Assembly: GCF_900187985.1 (NCBI RefSeq) | Contig: NZ_FZOA01000007.1 | Location: 62,001-126,000, forward strand | Source: Methylobacillus rhizosphaerae | Lineage (GTDB): Bacteria > Pseudomonadota > Gammaproteobacteria > Burkholderiales > Methylophilaceae | Direction: 5' to 3' | Length of the DNA: 64,000 nt | Shown: piece by piece, positions 1 through 9,099 of the stretch | How the letters are laid out: the number at the start of each line of letters is the position of its first letter | Numbering within the stretch: position 1 is the first letter of the stretch | Position numbers and translations under genes: made by a program | The notes under the pieces: model-generated | Told to the model about the DNA's origin: nothing | Databases searched by the model: none | What the model saw: only the letters and a program-made list of their open reading frames with translations

Positions 1-259
1 TACGTGCAGCGGAGGAGCGCCTCAGCGCATCCACCATGACCATGACTTCCATCAGATGATCATTGGTCGGCATACAGGTTGATTGCAGGATGAATACATC
101 CTTGCCGCGGACATTGTCCAGCAGCTCGACCATCACCTCGCCATCGCTGAAACGATCAACTGTGGCTTGTCCCAGTTCTATTCCCAGGTGGTTTACCACT
201 TCTTCGGCAAGCGTACGGTTGGCGTTGCCGGTAAATACCATCATGTCGCCCTTGGCCAC
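1..259 (-). CDS. prs: Ribose-phosphate pyrophosphokinase, N-terminal part (cut by window edge)
   Basis: PRPP synthetase makes phosphoribosyl pyrophosphate from ribose 5-phosphate and ATP for nucleotide, histidine and tryptophan synthesis in the cytosol. Only about 86 N-terminal residues are present; the gene runs off the left edge. The visible part has the family landmarks in order: FTGNAN near the start, [29 protein letters not shown] and VDALRRSSA, which correspond to the N-terminal subdomain of bacterial Prs. I chose the GTG at 259 because AAGGA lies 8 bases upstream; an internal ATG five codons in is the alternative. The gene follows tRNA-Gln, ispE and lolB on the same strand, a common betaproteobacterial order, with a terminator separating it from the tRNA. 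Confidence 0.95.
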   Translation of the reverse strand, partial: MAKGDMMVFTGNANRTLAEEVVNHLGIELGQATVDRFSDGEVMVELLDNVRGKDVFILQSTCMPTNDHLMEVMVMVDALRRSSAAR

Positions 260-295
260 AGTTGGAATCCTTATGTGTTGAGATAAATCGCGTGC

Positions 296-334
296 AAAAA
301 ACAAAAGCGTGTAATTTTTAAGTTACACGCTTTT
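296..334 (-). terminator. Rho-independent terminator after tRNA-Gln
   Basis: A perfect 12-base stem (AAAAGCGTGTAA paired with TTACACGCTTTT) with an 8-base loop is followed on the minus strand by a run of six T. It lies directly downstream of the tRNA and upstream of prs, so prs probably has its own promoter in the remaining short gap, or is reached by readthrough. Confidence 0.8.
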
Positions 335-338
335 ATTC

Positions 339-415
339 TGGCTGGGGAGGAAGGATTCGAACCTTCGCATGCCGGAATCAAAATCCGGTGCCTTAACCAG
401 CTTGGCGACTCCCCA
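339..415 (-). tRNA. tRNA-Gln (anticodon TTG)
   Basis: The minus strand folds as a complete cloverleaf. The acceptor strands TGGGGAG and CTCCCCA pair, with discriminator G and an encoded CCA tail. The anticodon stem is CCGGA/TCCGG around the 7-base loop TTTTGAT, which gives anticodon TTG (Gln, CAA codons). The T arm carries the normal GGTTCGAATCC. The gene sits between ispE and prs, a place where many betaproteobacteria keep tRNA-Gln. Confidence 0.95.
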
Positions 416-433
416 ATTGACCGTTGCTTTCTG

Positions 434-1327
434 TCAGTCAGCTAAAGTGTACAATGGATGTCGATTCAATCCATGTGCACAGAATCCACTCACTTCACAA
501 TCTGCATATTGCTGCAGTTCGCGTGTTTGCTTGACTCTGGCAAGTACAGCTTCTGCTTGCTCCTGATTCTCGAATTCTGCGAATACCGATGCACCAGATC
601 CACTCATGCGAGCCTTGGAAAACTGCGACAACCAAATCAGGGTTTTCGCCACTTCCGGATACTGCTGTCTCACTACGGTTTCGAGGTCGTTTTGAACCAT
701 GCCCGTCAGAAAGGTCGCCATTGTGGTGGGTTTCGTGTCCCTTGTCAATTCCTTTGATGAAAAAATTTCTGCTGTGGAAATGTGCACTCTGGGGGTGATG
801 ACCAGATAGCAAGTGTGAGGGAGTTGAATTGGTTGAAGTTTTTCACCAATTCCCTCCACCCAGGCGTTCTGGCCGAAAATAAAAAAAGGGACATCTGCGC
901 CCAGTTGCAGCCCCAGCGCGATGAGTTCTTCGCGTTTCAGTCCCAGTTGCCAGAGGTGGTTGAGCGCAAGCAGCACAGTGGCGGCGTCTGAACTTCCGCC
1001 ACCCAGGCCTCCTCCCATCGGGGTGTGTTTGGAAACGTGAATATCGGCACCCATCTTGCTGTTTGTATGTTGCTGCAGCAATGTTGCGGCACGGATACAT
1101 AGATCATCAATTTCCGCGACGCCGGGTATGGGCTCTGTGCGGCAGATGGCGCCATCATGACGAGGGCGAATATGGACGGTGTCGCCAAAATCCAGCAGGC
1201 GGAATACGCTTTGCATTAAATGATAGCCGTCAGGGCGACGGCCAGTGATGTGCAGGAACAGATTGATTTTTGCTGGTGCAGGGAATGGCTGGAAGTCGTG
1301 CATGGTGGCGTTTACTGTATCTGCCAT
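434..1327 (-). CDS. ispE: 4-diphosphocytidyl-2-C-methyl-D-erythritol kinase
   Basis: IspE phosphorylates CDP-methylerythritol with ATP in the non-mevalonate (MEP) route to isoprenoids. The 297-residue protein is a GHMP kinase: the [21 protein letters not shown] segment near residues 17-37 holds the catalytic lysine region, the ATP-binding loop [14 protein letters not shown] lies near 103-116, and the C-terminal motif [10 protein letters not shown] is present near 240. The start overlaps the lolB end by 16 bases, which suggests translational coupling. No good ribosome site is visible for either the first ATG or the internal ATG at 1303, so the start is uncertain. It belongs to a TPR-lolB-ispE-tRNA-prs string and supplies precursor for ubiquinone, to which the ubi genes in this window also relate. 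Confidence 0.95.
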   Translation of the reverse strand: MADTVNATMHDFQPFPAPAKINLFLHITGRRPDGYHLMQSVFRLLDFGDTVHIRPRHDGAICRTEPIPGVAEIDDLCIRAATLLQQHTNSKMGADIHVSKHTPMGGGLGGGSSDAATVLLALNHLWQLGLKREELIALGLQLGADVPFFIFGQNAWVEGIGEKLQPIQLPHTCYLVITPRVHISTAEIFSSKELTRDTKPTTMATFLTGMVQNDLETVVRQQYPEVAKTLIWLSQFSKARMSGSGASVFAEFENQEQAEAVLARVKQTRELQQYADCEVSGFCAHGLNRHPLYTLAD

Positions 1328-1920
1328 TGCTGTACTATCAATTTGAGTGTCAGTTTGCTGGCGTTGCGCAGGGTAATTCTTGTAGGCAGTTGATGATTAT
1401 CGGTGAGAACGTATTGGCCATATTCAATATGCCAGCCATCTTGCTCCAGGCTGGTGATGCGGCCAGCTTCATCCCATTGCACCGTGTCTACTGCATGTTT
1501 GTCAGGGCGGCCGAGTACCCAGTCTGATAATCCGCTCATCGGCAGGCGCCAACCCAGGTTTTGTTCCGTCAGGGTTTCTGCATCTGTTGCTTCATAGCGT
1601 TTGTTGTCGCTTGTCACAAGGTTGACCCCGTGCGGAGTGCGGGTGATGGAGGCAACCTGGCTGCCCAGGGGAGAGAACAGGGCAATCTGGTCCTGTGCTG
1701 CGGAGTGCTGCCATTGCGTGGAGCCTGAGAACCCACGCGTGTCAGTCTGTACGCCGATGCGTCCCTTGAGGTGGAATTGCTGGATGGTTGCCAGGTCCGC
1801 CAGGTGCTGCTGATGAATTTCCGGTGTACTGGGCTGGATGGCGGGAGGAACGCTGGCACAGCCAGCCAGTATCAACATGATCCCGGCCAGTGACCAGTGC
1901 CTGCAGACTGTAGACCACAT
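1312..1920 (-). CDS. lolB: Outer-membrane lipoprotein localisation protein LolB
   Basis: LolB is the outer-membrane receptor that takes lipoproteins from the periplasmic carrier LolA and inserts them into the outer membrane. The 202-residue protein begins with a short lipoprotein signal ending in the lipobox LAGC (cysteine near residue 21). Its mature part contains the family motif [11 protein letters not shown] followed by [10 protein letters not shown], and the segment [23 protein letters not shown]. The start codon overlaps the stop of the upstream TPR gene as ATGA, and the 3' end overlaps ispE, so the three genes are tightly coupled. Length is normal for the family. Confidence 0.93.
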   Translation of the reverse strand: MWSTVCRHWSLAGIMLILAGCASVPPAIQPSTPEIHQQHLADLATIQQFHLKGRIGVQTDTRGFSGSTQWQHSAAQDQIALFSPLGSQVASITRTPHGVNLVTSDNKRYEATDAETLTEQNLGWRLPMSGLSDWVLGRPDKHAVDTVQWDEAGRITSLEQDGWHIEYGQYVLTDNHQLPTRITLRNASKLTLKLIVQQWQIQ

Positions 1921-3614
1921 CAGCGCTTGAATTTCTTGCTGGTGCTGAGCAGCACTTCATTTTCCGGGAAGGCAGTCAGTGCGGAATCCCAGGTTTTAAC
2001 AGCCTCATCATGCTTGCCTTGTTGCCAGAGTACTTCGCCCAGGTGTGCGGCAATTTCCGGGTCTGGTTGCTGGGAATAGGCCTGGCGCAGAAAATCCACA
2101 GCCTTGTCGAGATTGCCGAGGCGATAGTGTACCCAGCCCAGGCTGTCGATGATGTAATGATCATCGGGGCTGAGTTCGTGCGCTTTTTCAATCAAGGTTT
2201 TGGCTTCTTCAAGGCGGATGTTGCGGTCAGCCAGTGAATAGCCCAGAGCATTGTATGCCTGGGAAAACTCGGGCTGTATCTTGATGAGTTTGCGTAGTTC
2301 GCGCTCCATGGTGTTCAGGTTGTCGATACGTTCAGCCGCCATGGCAAAATCGTAAATAATCTCTGGCGTATTGGGCAGTGTGCTGACTGCCAGTTCAAGG
2401 CGATCGTATGCCTCCTGGTAACGCCTGGCCTGTGTCAGTACATTGGCCTGGGCGTGTATGACAGCTGCGCGCTGGGTTTCCGTCAGGTTCGGGAGGTTTT
2501 CCAGTGATTGGATGGCTGCATCGATGCCTTCGCGACGAGTGATGACGTTTGCCACACCTAATTGCGAGTCGACGTAGCGTATGTCATCCGTCGCGACTTT
2601 GTTGTACCACTGCAAGGCCTCGTCGTCGTTGCGTTTCTTTTCGGCGATTTGCCCCAGGTAAATATAGATCTGGCTTTTATCCTTGAATTCCTTGTTCAAG
2701 GCATCCTTGAAGTATGTCTCGGCTTCATCCAGTTGGTTGGCTTGCAGCGAAAGCAGGCCAATGACCACCAAAATCTCCGGGTTGCCGTTGGAGGCTTCTA
2801 TCAGCTTGATAAATTCGTTTTTTGCTTCATCAAACTTCTTCTCTCCTGCCAGAATGCGTGCCAGTGCCAGCCGGACTTCATTGGCATTGTCATTCTGTTC
2901 CAGGAAGTCGCGATAGAAGCTTTCCGCCTGTGCAGGGGATTGTCCCAGCAGGATCTGTCCTTGCATCAGCGCTGCCATCTCCCAGCCTGGACGCAATTTA
3001 TCTGCCTGGCTGAGCTCACTGGTGGCGAGATCAATATTGCCTGCACCCCATGCAGCGTGGGCAACGGCAAAGTGGGATTCTGGCAGGTCAGGATAGTCTC
3101 GGGCCAGCTCCTGTATCAGTGCCAGTACTTCGGCCTTGTTTTGTTGGCGGGCAAGCAGATTGTTCAGGAACATGAAGCCGCTGGCCCGGCCTTCTTCGTT
3201 GGCCAGGAGGTGCTTGAGATGTGGTTTTGCCTCATTCAGCTTGCCGATATTGATCAGCATCTGGGTCAGGGCCTGATGGGCTTCTGTAGAAGCGGGATCA
3301 AGCTGTGACCACAGGTTGACTGCCTCAATGGCGGTGCGTCCATCGTTATTCATGACGGCGGTTTTGGCTGCACGCTCTGCCAGCCGCGAATCTTGGCTGC
3401 TTTTTGCAAGGTCAAGAAACAGGGCGCTCGACAAGTCAAGCTGGTCACGTTGTCCAGCAATCTCACCAATCAAGTATTTATATACAAACTCACCTGAAAG
3501 TGTTGCTTGGAACGGCGTATTTCCACTCTTGGCTGCAGCACTGACGGTATTGGTGATACCCAGGGATATTGCAGCGCAAGTCACTGCGATGGCGATCTTT
3601 TTGCGGATAGGCAT
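1920..3614 (-). CDS. Exported tetratricopeptide repeat protein
   Basis: This is a roughly 564-residue protein made almost entirely of TPR units, helical hairpins that act as protein-interaction scaffolds. I place the start at the ATG at 3614 because it begins a clear signal peptide (MPIRKKIAIAVTCAAISLG, cleavage probably after VSAAA). The open frame continues upstream to 3749, but that extension has no export signal and looks non-coding. Repeat-like segments such as AYNALGYSLADRN, DSLGWVHYRLGNLDKAVDFL and AAHLGEVLWQQGKHDEAV are typical of the C-terminal half. It heads the lolB-ispE string, and a TPR protein is often found upstream of lolB in betaproteobacteria. It is probably periplasmic or anchored at the outer membrane; its specific partner is unknown. 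Confidence 0.85.
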   Translation of the reverse strand: MPIRKKIAIAVTCAAISLGITNTVSAAAKSGNTPFQATLSGEFVYKYLIGEIAGQRDQLDLSSALFLDLAKSSQDSRLAERAAKTAVMNNDGRTAIEAVNLWSQLDPASTEAHQALTQMLINIGKLNEAKPHLKHLLANEEGRASGFMFLNNLLARQQNKAEVLALIQELARDYPDLPESHFAVAHAAWGAGNIDLATSELSQADKLRPGWEMAALMQGQILLGQSPAQAESFYRDFLEQNDNANEVRLALARILAGEKKFDEAKNEFIKLIEASNGNPEILVVIGLLSLQANQLDEAETYFKDALNKEFKDKSQIYIYLGQIAEKKRNDDEALQWYNKVATDDIRYVDSQLGVANVITRREGIDAAIQSLENLPNLTETQRAAVIHAQANVLTQARRYQEAYDRLELAVSTLPNTPEIIYDFAMAAERIDNLNTMERELRKLIKIQPEFSQAYNALGYSLADRNIRLEEAKTLIEKAHELSPDDHYIIDSLGWVHYRLGNLDKAVDFLRQAYSQQPDPEIAAHLGEVLWQQGKHDEAVKTWDSALTAFPENEVLLSTSKKFKR

Positions 3615-3989
3615 GTTCAGGGATATCTCACTTGCTGATGAATTATTGGCATATTGGGGCTTGCGCGTGATGTTTTCAATGGGTTTAACACGAGATTGAC
3701 GTGATTTTTCACCATAACACTTAGTCCGTGACAGTGTCTGCAAGTTCACCCATAATGCGCTTTGGCATGCATTCCATCTGCGTGTGGCAGGTGTACGAAC
3801 CAGTATGTTTTTTCCTGGGTGCCTGGCCTGCCTGATGCAGAATTAAGTGCAATATTTCAATGAAATTGGCCTCACATCCATATTTTTCCTCATGGCTGGA
3901 AATGCAATAAACTTGACAGGAGAGTGGTGTTTTTTTAACTTAGCACCCCTTAGGAAACCGAATTGTTCATCTCGAAGTAACTTCAATTT
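3615..3989. other. Divergent intergenic region
   Basis: About 375 bases separate the TPR gene from the ABC operon. Apart from the non-signal 5' extension of the TPR reading frame and a candidate plus-strand promoter near its right end, I see no gene, RNA fold or repeat here. Confidence 0.5.
3913..3941 (+). promoter_or_regulatory. Candidate sigma-70 promoter for the Gld-type ABC operon
   Basis: A perfect -35 hexamer TTGACA at 3913 is followed after 17 bases by TAACTT, which matches only three of six -10 positions. It lies about 50 bases upstream of the ATPase start and points toward it. The strong -35 and weak -10 make this a moderate call. Confidence 0.4.
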
Positions 3990-4925
3990 ATGACGACTAT
4001 CACCGTAGAAGCATCAGAGCTAACCCGCAAGTATGGCGGTCGTACAGCAGTCAATGATGTCAGTTTCAGCCTGAATAAAGGCGAGGTGCTGGGATTTCTC
4101 GGCCCGAATGGTGCTGGGAAGTCTACCACCATGAAGATGCTGACCGGTAACCTGGCTCCCAGCCATGGATCCGTGGAGATCTGTGGCATCAATATGATGG
4201 AGAAGCCCAAGGATGCCAAGGCGCTGATCGGCTATTTGCCAGAGCAGCCTCCCTTGTACCGGGAGTTGACGGTGGATGAGTTCCTGACCATTGCTGCACG
4301 CCTGCACCGTGTCAGCCGTCAGCATATCAGGAAGGCCGTTGATATTGCCAAGCAACGTTGCGGTTTGACGGAAATGGGTAAGCGCCTGATTGAGAATCTA
4401 TCCAAAGGGTATCAGCAGCGGGTTGGGATCGCCCAGGCGATTATTCATAATCCCATGGTCGTGATTCTTGATGAGCCGACTGTGGGGCTGGATCCTATCC
4501 AGATCCGTGACATTCGTGCGCTAATCAAGGAGCTGGGAGGTGAACATAGTGTCATTCTCTCCACACATATCCTGCCTGAAGTCGAGATGGTGTGCGACCG
4601 GGTGCAGATTATTCATAAGGGCACCATGGTATTCAACGGTGATATTGATGTCCTGAAGCAACAGCGGCATGGTAGCCGCCTGCTCCTGGGACTCAAGCAG
4701 GCACCAGCTCAGGAGGTGTTGCTGAGCATCCCTGGTGTAGAAGCCATCGAAGTGCTGAAAGACAATCTGTTCCGCATCCGGCACACGCCTGGTGCGGTGC
4801 CTACTGAGGCATTGATACAGGCGGCAGTCAGCCAGAATTGGGGCTTGTTCCAGATCAATCCTGACCAGACTTCGCTCGAAGAGGTTTTTGTCCAGTTAAC
4901 ATTCCAGGATGCTGCTGTTGCCTGA
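3990..4925 (+). CDS. ABC transporter ATP-binding protein (GldA-like)
   Basis: This 311-residue protein is the nucleotide-binding subunit of an ABC-2 type exporter. Walker A is GPNGAGKST near residue 39, the Q-loop region is GYLPEQPPLY, the ABC signature is LSKGYQQR near 134, Walker B is VVILDEPTVGLDP near 153, and the switch histidine is in STHILPE. Its C-terminal extension resembles those of GldA/NatA-type ATPases. It is the first gene of a four-gene set with a permease, a GldG-like protein and a DUF4340 protein. In Flavobacteria the homologues are linked to gliding, but in Proteobacteria this set usually has no assigned substrate, so only an exporter role is claimed. Confidence 0.9.
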   Translation: MTTITVEASELTRKYGGRTAVNDVSFSLNKGEVLGFLGPNGAGKSTTMKMLTGNLAPSHGSVEICGINMMEKPKDAKALIGYLPEQPPLYRELTVDEFLTIAARLHRVSRQHIRKAVDIAKQRCGLTEMGKRLIENLSKGYQQRVGIAQAIIHNPMVVILDEPTVGLDPIQIRDIRALIKELGGEHSVILSTHILPEVEMVCDRVQIIHKGTMVFNGDIDVLKQQRHGSRLLLGLKQAPAQEVLLSIPGVEAIEVLKDNLFRIRHTPGAVPTEALIQAAVSQNWGLFQINPDQTSLEEVFVQLTFQDAAVA

Positions 4926-4957
4926 CCGGGCCAGCATGTATTTGTAAGGTATTCCTC

Positions 4958-5704
4958 ATGATCGTCAATATAGCCAGAAAAGAACTGAAGGGCTTGTTTT
5001 CCTCGCCCATGGGCTGGGTGATTCTTGCCTTGCTGCAGTTTGTGTTTGCCACCTTTTTTGTCATGGGGGTGGATCAATACTTCCTTACCATGTCAGGGAT
5101 GATGCGGCCTGACCAGCGTATGGGGGTGACTGAGTTTGTCGGCGCCAGCGTATTTGGTGTTGCACCGTTCATTATGCTGTTTGCTGTGCCATTGCTTTCC
5201 ATGCGCCTGATCAGCGAAGAACGGCGTCAGCAGACGCTGACTTTTCTCTTCAGTGCTCCTTTGTCACTGACAGAAATCGTACTGGGCAAGTTTTTTGGCT
5301 TGCTCGCGTTTCTGTCAGCCAGTGTGTTCCTGATTGCCCTGATGGTGTTGTCTCTCAACTTATGGGCAGATATCGATTTTGGATATCTATTTGCCAATCT
5401 TCTGGGACTGCTGCTGCTGGTTGCAAGCTATTGCGCACTGGGAACTTATGTTTCCAGTACTACACAGCAACCGGTAGTGGCTGCCATTATCACATTCGTT
5501 GCGCTACTGGCATTGCAGTTGATTGAGTACTTCCTGTCAGGTGACCCGAGCAATACCCTTGCCAATCTGTCCCTGATGCGACATCTCGAACCATTTTCAC
5601 GTGGTTTGCTTGATACCCGTGATATTGCTTACTTCCTGTTATTTATCATTACCTTCCTGACCCTGACTGTTCGTAGGCTGGATGCAGACCGCTTGCGTGG
5701 CTGA
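4958..5704 (+). CDS. ABC-2 type permease (GldF-like)
   Basis: This 248-residue integral membrane protein has about six hydrophobic segments, beginning at WVILALLQFVFATFFVMGV and ending at FLLFIITFLTLTV. The cytoplasmic stretch LISEERRQQTLTFLFSAPLSLTEIVLGKF is characteristic of ABC-2 permeases, where a similar element meets the ATPase. The start ATG has AAGG about 8 bases upstream. It lies 32 bases after the ATPase gene and directly before the GldG-like gene, so the three should form one transporter. Substrate is not evident from sequence. Confidence 0.88.
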   Translation: MIVNIARKELKGLFSSPMGWVILALLQFVFATFFVMGVDQYFLTMSGMMRPDQRMGVTEFVGASVFGVAPFIMLFAVPLLSMRLISEERRQQTLTFLFSAPLSLTEIVLGKFFGLLAFLSASVFLIALMVLSLNLWADIDFGYLFANLLGLLLLVASYCALGTYVSSTTQQPVVAAIITFVALLALQLIEYFLSGDPSNTLANLSLMRHLEPFSRGLLDTRDIAYFLLFIITFLTLTVRRLDADRLRG

Positions 5705-5716
5705 TTGAGAGAGTTT

Positions 5717-7090
5717 ATGAAAACCAATCGCAAACTACGTTTCCAATTGTTCATGCAGAACAGTTTCTTTGTTGTGCTGTTTCTGGCGCTGGTATTCCTG
5801 CTTGGATTCCTTGCATATCAATATCACGCCAGCCGTGATGTGACACAGAGCAGTCGCAACACCTTGACTGAGGGCAGCGCCAATATCCTCAAGCAGATGG
5901 ATGGCCCTATCAATATTACGGCGTACGTGGTCAAGGATAATGACACGCGCAAATACATCAATAAGTTTGTTGAGCGCTACCAGCGCGTCAAGCCGGATAT
6001 CCACCTGAGTTTTGTCAGCCCGACTGAAGAGCCCAAGGCTACTCAGGATGCAGGCGTGAAGGCCGAGCTGGAATTGGTGGTTGAGTATAAACAGCGTACC
6101 GAGCATATTGTGCCGCCACAGGCATTCATTGAGCAGGACATGACTAACCTGCTGGTGCGCCTGTCACGTACCAACCAGAATGCCATCATGTTCCTGGATG
6201 GACATGGCGAGCGTAGCCTGATTGGGGTGAAAAACCATGATTTAGGGGATTTTGGCCGTCATCTGGAAAAGAAGGGGTTCAAGCTTTCTAATCCGGACCT
6301 GCTGACTGAGCCTGAAGTGCCAGGCAATGGCTCTATGCTGGTTGTCGCCAGCCCAGCCGTGGACCTGACCGAGGTTGAGGTCAATAAGATCAAGCTCTAC
6401 CTGGAAAAGGGAGGTAACCTCCTGTGGTTGATTGATGATGAAATCAACCTGCATGGGTTGCAGCCGATTGCTGAATATCTTGGTTTGCAATTAACGCCGG
6501 GAATGGTGGTTGACCTGTCTGCAACCCGTTATGGCGCAGATGCGAAGGTTGCGTTTGCCAACCAGTACGGCGAGCATGCCATTACCAAGAACTTCATGTT
6601 GCGTACCTTGTTCCCTGAGGCGCGCATGGTGCATGCCGAGAGCTCTTATGACAACGGCTGGCGTGTTTCCAATCTGGTCGAGGTGGCACCTAATGGCTGG
6701 TTGGAAACTGGAAAAGTGGATAACAACGTCAGTTTTGACAGCAAGAAGGATTTGCCAGGACCTATCAATGTTGCAGTTGCGCTGGAGCGTAAATATGCTG
6801 AAAAAGGGCAGCGAGTGGTCGTGGTCGGGAATGGTAATTTCCTCGCCAATACATTCCTTTCCAATGGTGGCAATCTTGATCTGGGCTTGAATGTAGTGAA
6901 CTGGCTGGCTGGTGATGACAAGCTGATTACCATACAGCCTAAACCCCTTAAGGATGTCAATATCGTGATTCCATCTGAAGGCTGGTCCAACCTGCTTGCC
7001 CAGTTTGTCTTCATCGGATTCAGCCGTATTTTGCCAGTGATTCTGATTGTGATCGGGTTTGTGATCTGGTGGAGGCGTCGTAAAGCATGA
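5717..7090 (+). CDS. GldG-like ABC-type auxiliary protein
   Basis: This protein of about 457 residues has one N-terminal membrane segment (FFVVLFLALVFLLGFLAYQY), a large extracytoplasmic domain, and a C-terminal membrane segment (ILPVILIVIGFVIWWRRRK). The middle has ABC_transp_aux/GldG features: VTQSSRNTLTEGSANILKQ and NAIMFLDGHGERSL, the latter in the position of a nucleotide-like or sugar-binding fold. I prefer the ATG at 5717 with GAGAGAG just upstream over a TTG that touches the previous stop codon. It overlaps the following DUF4340 gene by four bases. The expected role is the periplasmic partner of the ABC-2 exporter; the cargo is unknown. Confidence 0.85.
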   Translation: MKTNRKLRFQLFMQNSFFVVLFLALVFLLGFLAYQYHASRDVTQSSRNTLTEGSANILKQMDGPINITAYVVKDNDTRKYINKFVERYQRVKPDIHLSFVSPTEEPKATQDAGVKAELELVVEYKQRTEHIVPPQAFIEQDMTNLLVRLSRTNQNAIMFLDGHGERSLIGVKNHDLGDFGRHLEKKGFKLSNPDLLTEPEVPGNGSMLVVASPAVDLTEVEVNKIKLYLEKGGNLLWLIDDEINLHGLQPIAEYLGLQLTPGMVVDLSATRYGADAKVAFANQYGEHAITKNFMLRTLFPEARMVHAESSYDNGWRVSNLVEVAPNGWLETGKVDNNVSFDSKKDLPGPINVAVALERKYAEKGQRVVVVGNGNFLANTFLSNGGNLDLGLNVVNWLAGDDKLITIQPKPLKDVNIVIPSEGWSNLLAQFVFIGFSRILPVILIVIGFVIWWRRRKA

Positions 7091-7968
7091 GGGCAAGATG
7101 GCTGATTAACCTGGTGTTGCTGTTATTAGTGGCTGGTGTCGGGGCATTTCTGTACCTGAACCCGCAGCATGAACAAGAAGCACCACCCAGCTACGAAGTG
7201 TCTACACTCAAGCTGGCTGATTTTGACAGACTCAGTATTGAGTTTCCTGCCAAGGCTGCAGTGGTGTTGGAAAAAATCGATGGTTTCTGGCGCCTGGCCC
7301 AGCCATACTCAGCTAGGGCAGACCAGCAGACAGTACAGCGACTGGTGTCTATTGTGGCAGCCAAGAGCAGCGAGAAATTCCCAGCCAATGATGCAGCACG
7401 ATTCGGTATGGATAATCCACGACTGAAAATCAAGCTCAATAATGAAGAGTTTATTTTCGGCATATATAACCCGGTCACTGGCGAGCAATATGTCGCTTAC
7501 AAGGATGCTGTGTATCTGTTATCCGGCTTGTATTCGGAAACGGCTGCTACGCAGTTGGTGGAAATGCTGGATAAAAGCCCACTGAAACCGCGTGAGGAAA
7601 TTGCAGGCTTTGATTTATCTCACCTTGAGCAGTGGGAAGAAGTGCGTCTGCAGTTGAATCTGGATGAGCATGGCAAGTGGCAGGTATCTGCGCCCGGAGC
7701 CAAGCCGGAGCAGAATGACATCAATGAGTGGTTCGATGGGTATTGGACCAAGGTGCGCGCACTCTCGGTAGAGCCTTATACTCCTGACCGCAAGGAGAGC
7801 TATCCTTTTGTTTCCATCAAGCTCAAGGATGGCAAACAAGTGAGGTTTGACAAGTTACAGGAATCTCCACAACTGATACTTGGTCGTCCTGACGAGGGAA
7901 TGCGCTATTACTTCCCGGCTGATGTCGGGTTTACCATGCTGAATCCTCCTGTGGGACTGAGCCGGTAG
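7087..7968 (+). CDS. DUF4340 domain protein, exporter-associated
   Basis: The 293-residue product has one N-terminal membrane anchor (LVLLLLVAGVGAFLYLN) followed by an extracytoplasmic domain. It carries repeat-like motifs of DUF4340 proteins: WRLAQPYSARADQQTVQRLV, ARFGMDNPRLKIKL and AVYLLSGLYSE. Such genes usually sit directly after gldG-like genes, as here, where start and preceding stop overlap as ATGA. No enzymatic motif is visible. The likely role is an accessory subunit of the upstream ABC system, inferred only from this genetic linkage. Confidence 0.82.
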   Translation: MRARWLINLVLLLLVAGVGAFLYLNPQHEQEAPPSYEVSTLKLADFDRLSIEFPAKAAVVLEKIDGFWRLAQPYSARADQQTVQRLVSIVAAKSSEKFPANDAARFGMDNPRLKIKLNNEEFIFGIYNPVTGEQYVAYKDAVYLLSGLYSETAATQLVEMLDKSPLKPREEIAGFDLSHLEQWEEVRLQLNLDEHGKWQVSAPGAKPEQNDINEWFDGYWTKVRALSVEPYTPDRKESYPFVSIKLKDGKQVRFDKLQESPQLILGRPDEGMRYYFPADVGFTMLNPPVGLSR

Positions 7969-7992
7969 ACATGCCACTGGAGTGCCTGCCAG

Positions 7993-8811
7993 ATGCCTGA
8001 GTTACCCGAGGTTGAGGTCACCAGGCGTGGCCTGGAGCCTTTGGTCGGAGCGGTAGTCTCCCGGGTTGTGATACGGCAACCAGCGATGCGCTGGCCGATT
8101 CCCGGGCACCTGCCGCAAACACTTGATAGCGCCAGGCTGCTGGAATTAAAGCGGCGTGGCAAATATATCATTGCTCGGTTTGAATGTGGCTGCCTGATCC
8201 TGCACTTGGGCATGTCCGGGCGCTTATGCTTGCTGGAGCAGGATACTGCTCCGGAAAAGCATGATCATTTTGACCTACATTTTGCTGATGGGCGCGTCAT
8301 GCGTCTGCGGGATCCCCGGCGGTTTGGCGCAGTTCTGTGGGCAGGGACACAGCCAGAATCGCATGCACTGCTCAGTGTGCTGGGGCCTGAACCTCTGGAC
8401 GAGACATTCAATGGCGATTTCCTGCATCGCGCCATTCGCAGCCGCTCTTCTCCTATCAAGACCGTTATCATGGATAGTCACCTGGTTGTCGGGGTGGGTA
8501 ATATCTACGCGAGCGAATCATTGTTCCGTGCCGGAATTCACCCGCAGACGCCAGCACGTTCGCTGGATCTACAGCAATGTGAACGTCTGGTGCAGGAAAT
8601 CAAGTTGACCCTGCAGGCTGCATTACAGGCTGGCGGCAGTAGCTTGCGCGACTTCTTTGGAGCAGACGGTAATCCTGGTTATTTCCAGCAAACCTATTTT
8701 GTTTATGGGCGCACGGGTGAGGCATGCCGGGTGTGTCAAACGCCGATTGAGGTATTGCGGCTGGGGCAGCGTTCCACTTTTTATTGCAGGGTGTGTCAGA
8801 AAGCTATCTGA
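7993..8811 (+). CDS. mutM: Formamidopyrimidine-DNA glycosylase
   Basis: MutM (Fpg) removes 8-oxoguanine and ring-opened purines from DNA and nicks the abasic site. The 272-residue protein starts with MPELPEVEV, giving the catalytic N-terminal proline after methionine removal and the conserved Glu. LKRRGKYII supplies the family lysine near residue 57, and the helix-two-turn-helix segment VVGVGNIYASESLFRAGI is present. The C-terminal zinc finger is intact (CRVC, 16 residues, CRVC). Length is normal. GGAG lies 10 bases before the ATG. It follows the ABC cluster by 24 bases but is probably functionally unrelated. Confidence 0.97.
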   Translation: MPELPEVEVTRRGLEPLVGAVVSRVVIRQPAMRWPIPGHLPQTLDSARLLELKRRGKYIIARFECGCLILHLGMSGRLCLLEQDTAPEKHDHFDLHFADGRVMRLRDPRRFGAVLWAGTQPESHALLSVLGPEPLDETFNGDFLHRAIRSRSSPIKTVIMDSHLVVGVGNIYASESLFRAGIHPQTPARSLDLQQCERLVQEIKLTLQAALQAGGSSLRDFFGADGNPGYFQQTYFVYGRTGEACRVCQTPIEVLRLGQRSTFYCRVCQKAI

Positions 8812-8872
8812 AGTGCGCTTGGGTTGTGATGTTGATTACCCAGATGGATATTGAATGAAAATCTATCGCAAG

Positions 8873-8915
8873 TGCATGATATTCATGCAAAAATCATGGC
8901 GGGCGTTACTATACT
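8873..8915 (+). promoter_or_regulatory. Palindrome plus -10 element upstream of mxaR
   Basis: The perfect palindrome TGCATGATATTCATGCA occupies 8873-8889 (7-base arms, 3-base centre). A good -10, TATACT, lies at 8910-8915, and the expected -35 position next to it (GCAAAA) is poor and overlaps the palindrome. If transcription starts about 7 bases after the -10, the palindrome centre falls near -41, the usual place for a class II activator. Target regulator is unknown. The rest of the 8812-9099 gap shows no gene. Confidence 0.45.
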
Positions 8916-9099
8916 GTTGAGTATTTCCATGCATTACGTTGCCATGCAGGATAGGGTGAACATATAGAAATCAGCTGCATTCAGTATTTCCTTGTTTCCC
9001 AGTTTGTCGGGAAAATTTTCCTCAAATGGTTGTGAAAAGTACATTCATCCGTTAATGTATACAGGTTGGTATATTTAATGTATGCGATTGAGGATGAAT

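Noticed and set aside
2562-3308. A 248-residue plus-strand open frame
   Set aside because: It lies wholly opposite the TPR gene, whose repeats and export signal are clear; no ribosome site or recognisable domain.
3615-3749. 45-codon extension of the TPR protein
   Set aside because: It would bury the signal peptide; the ATG at 3614 starts a normal export signal.
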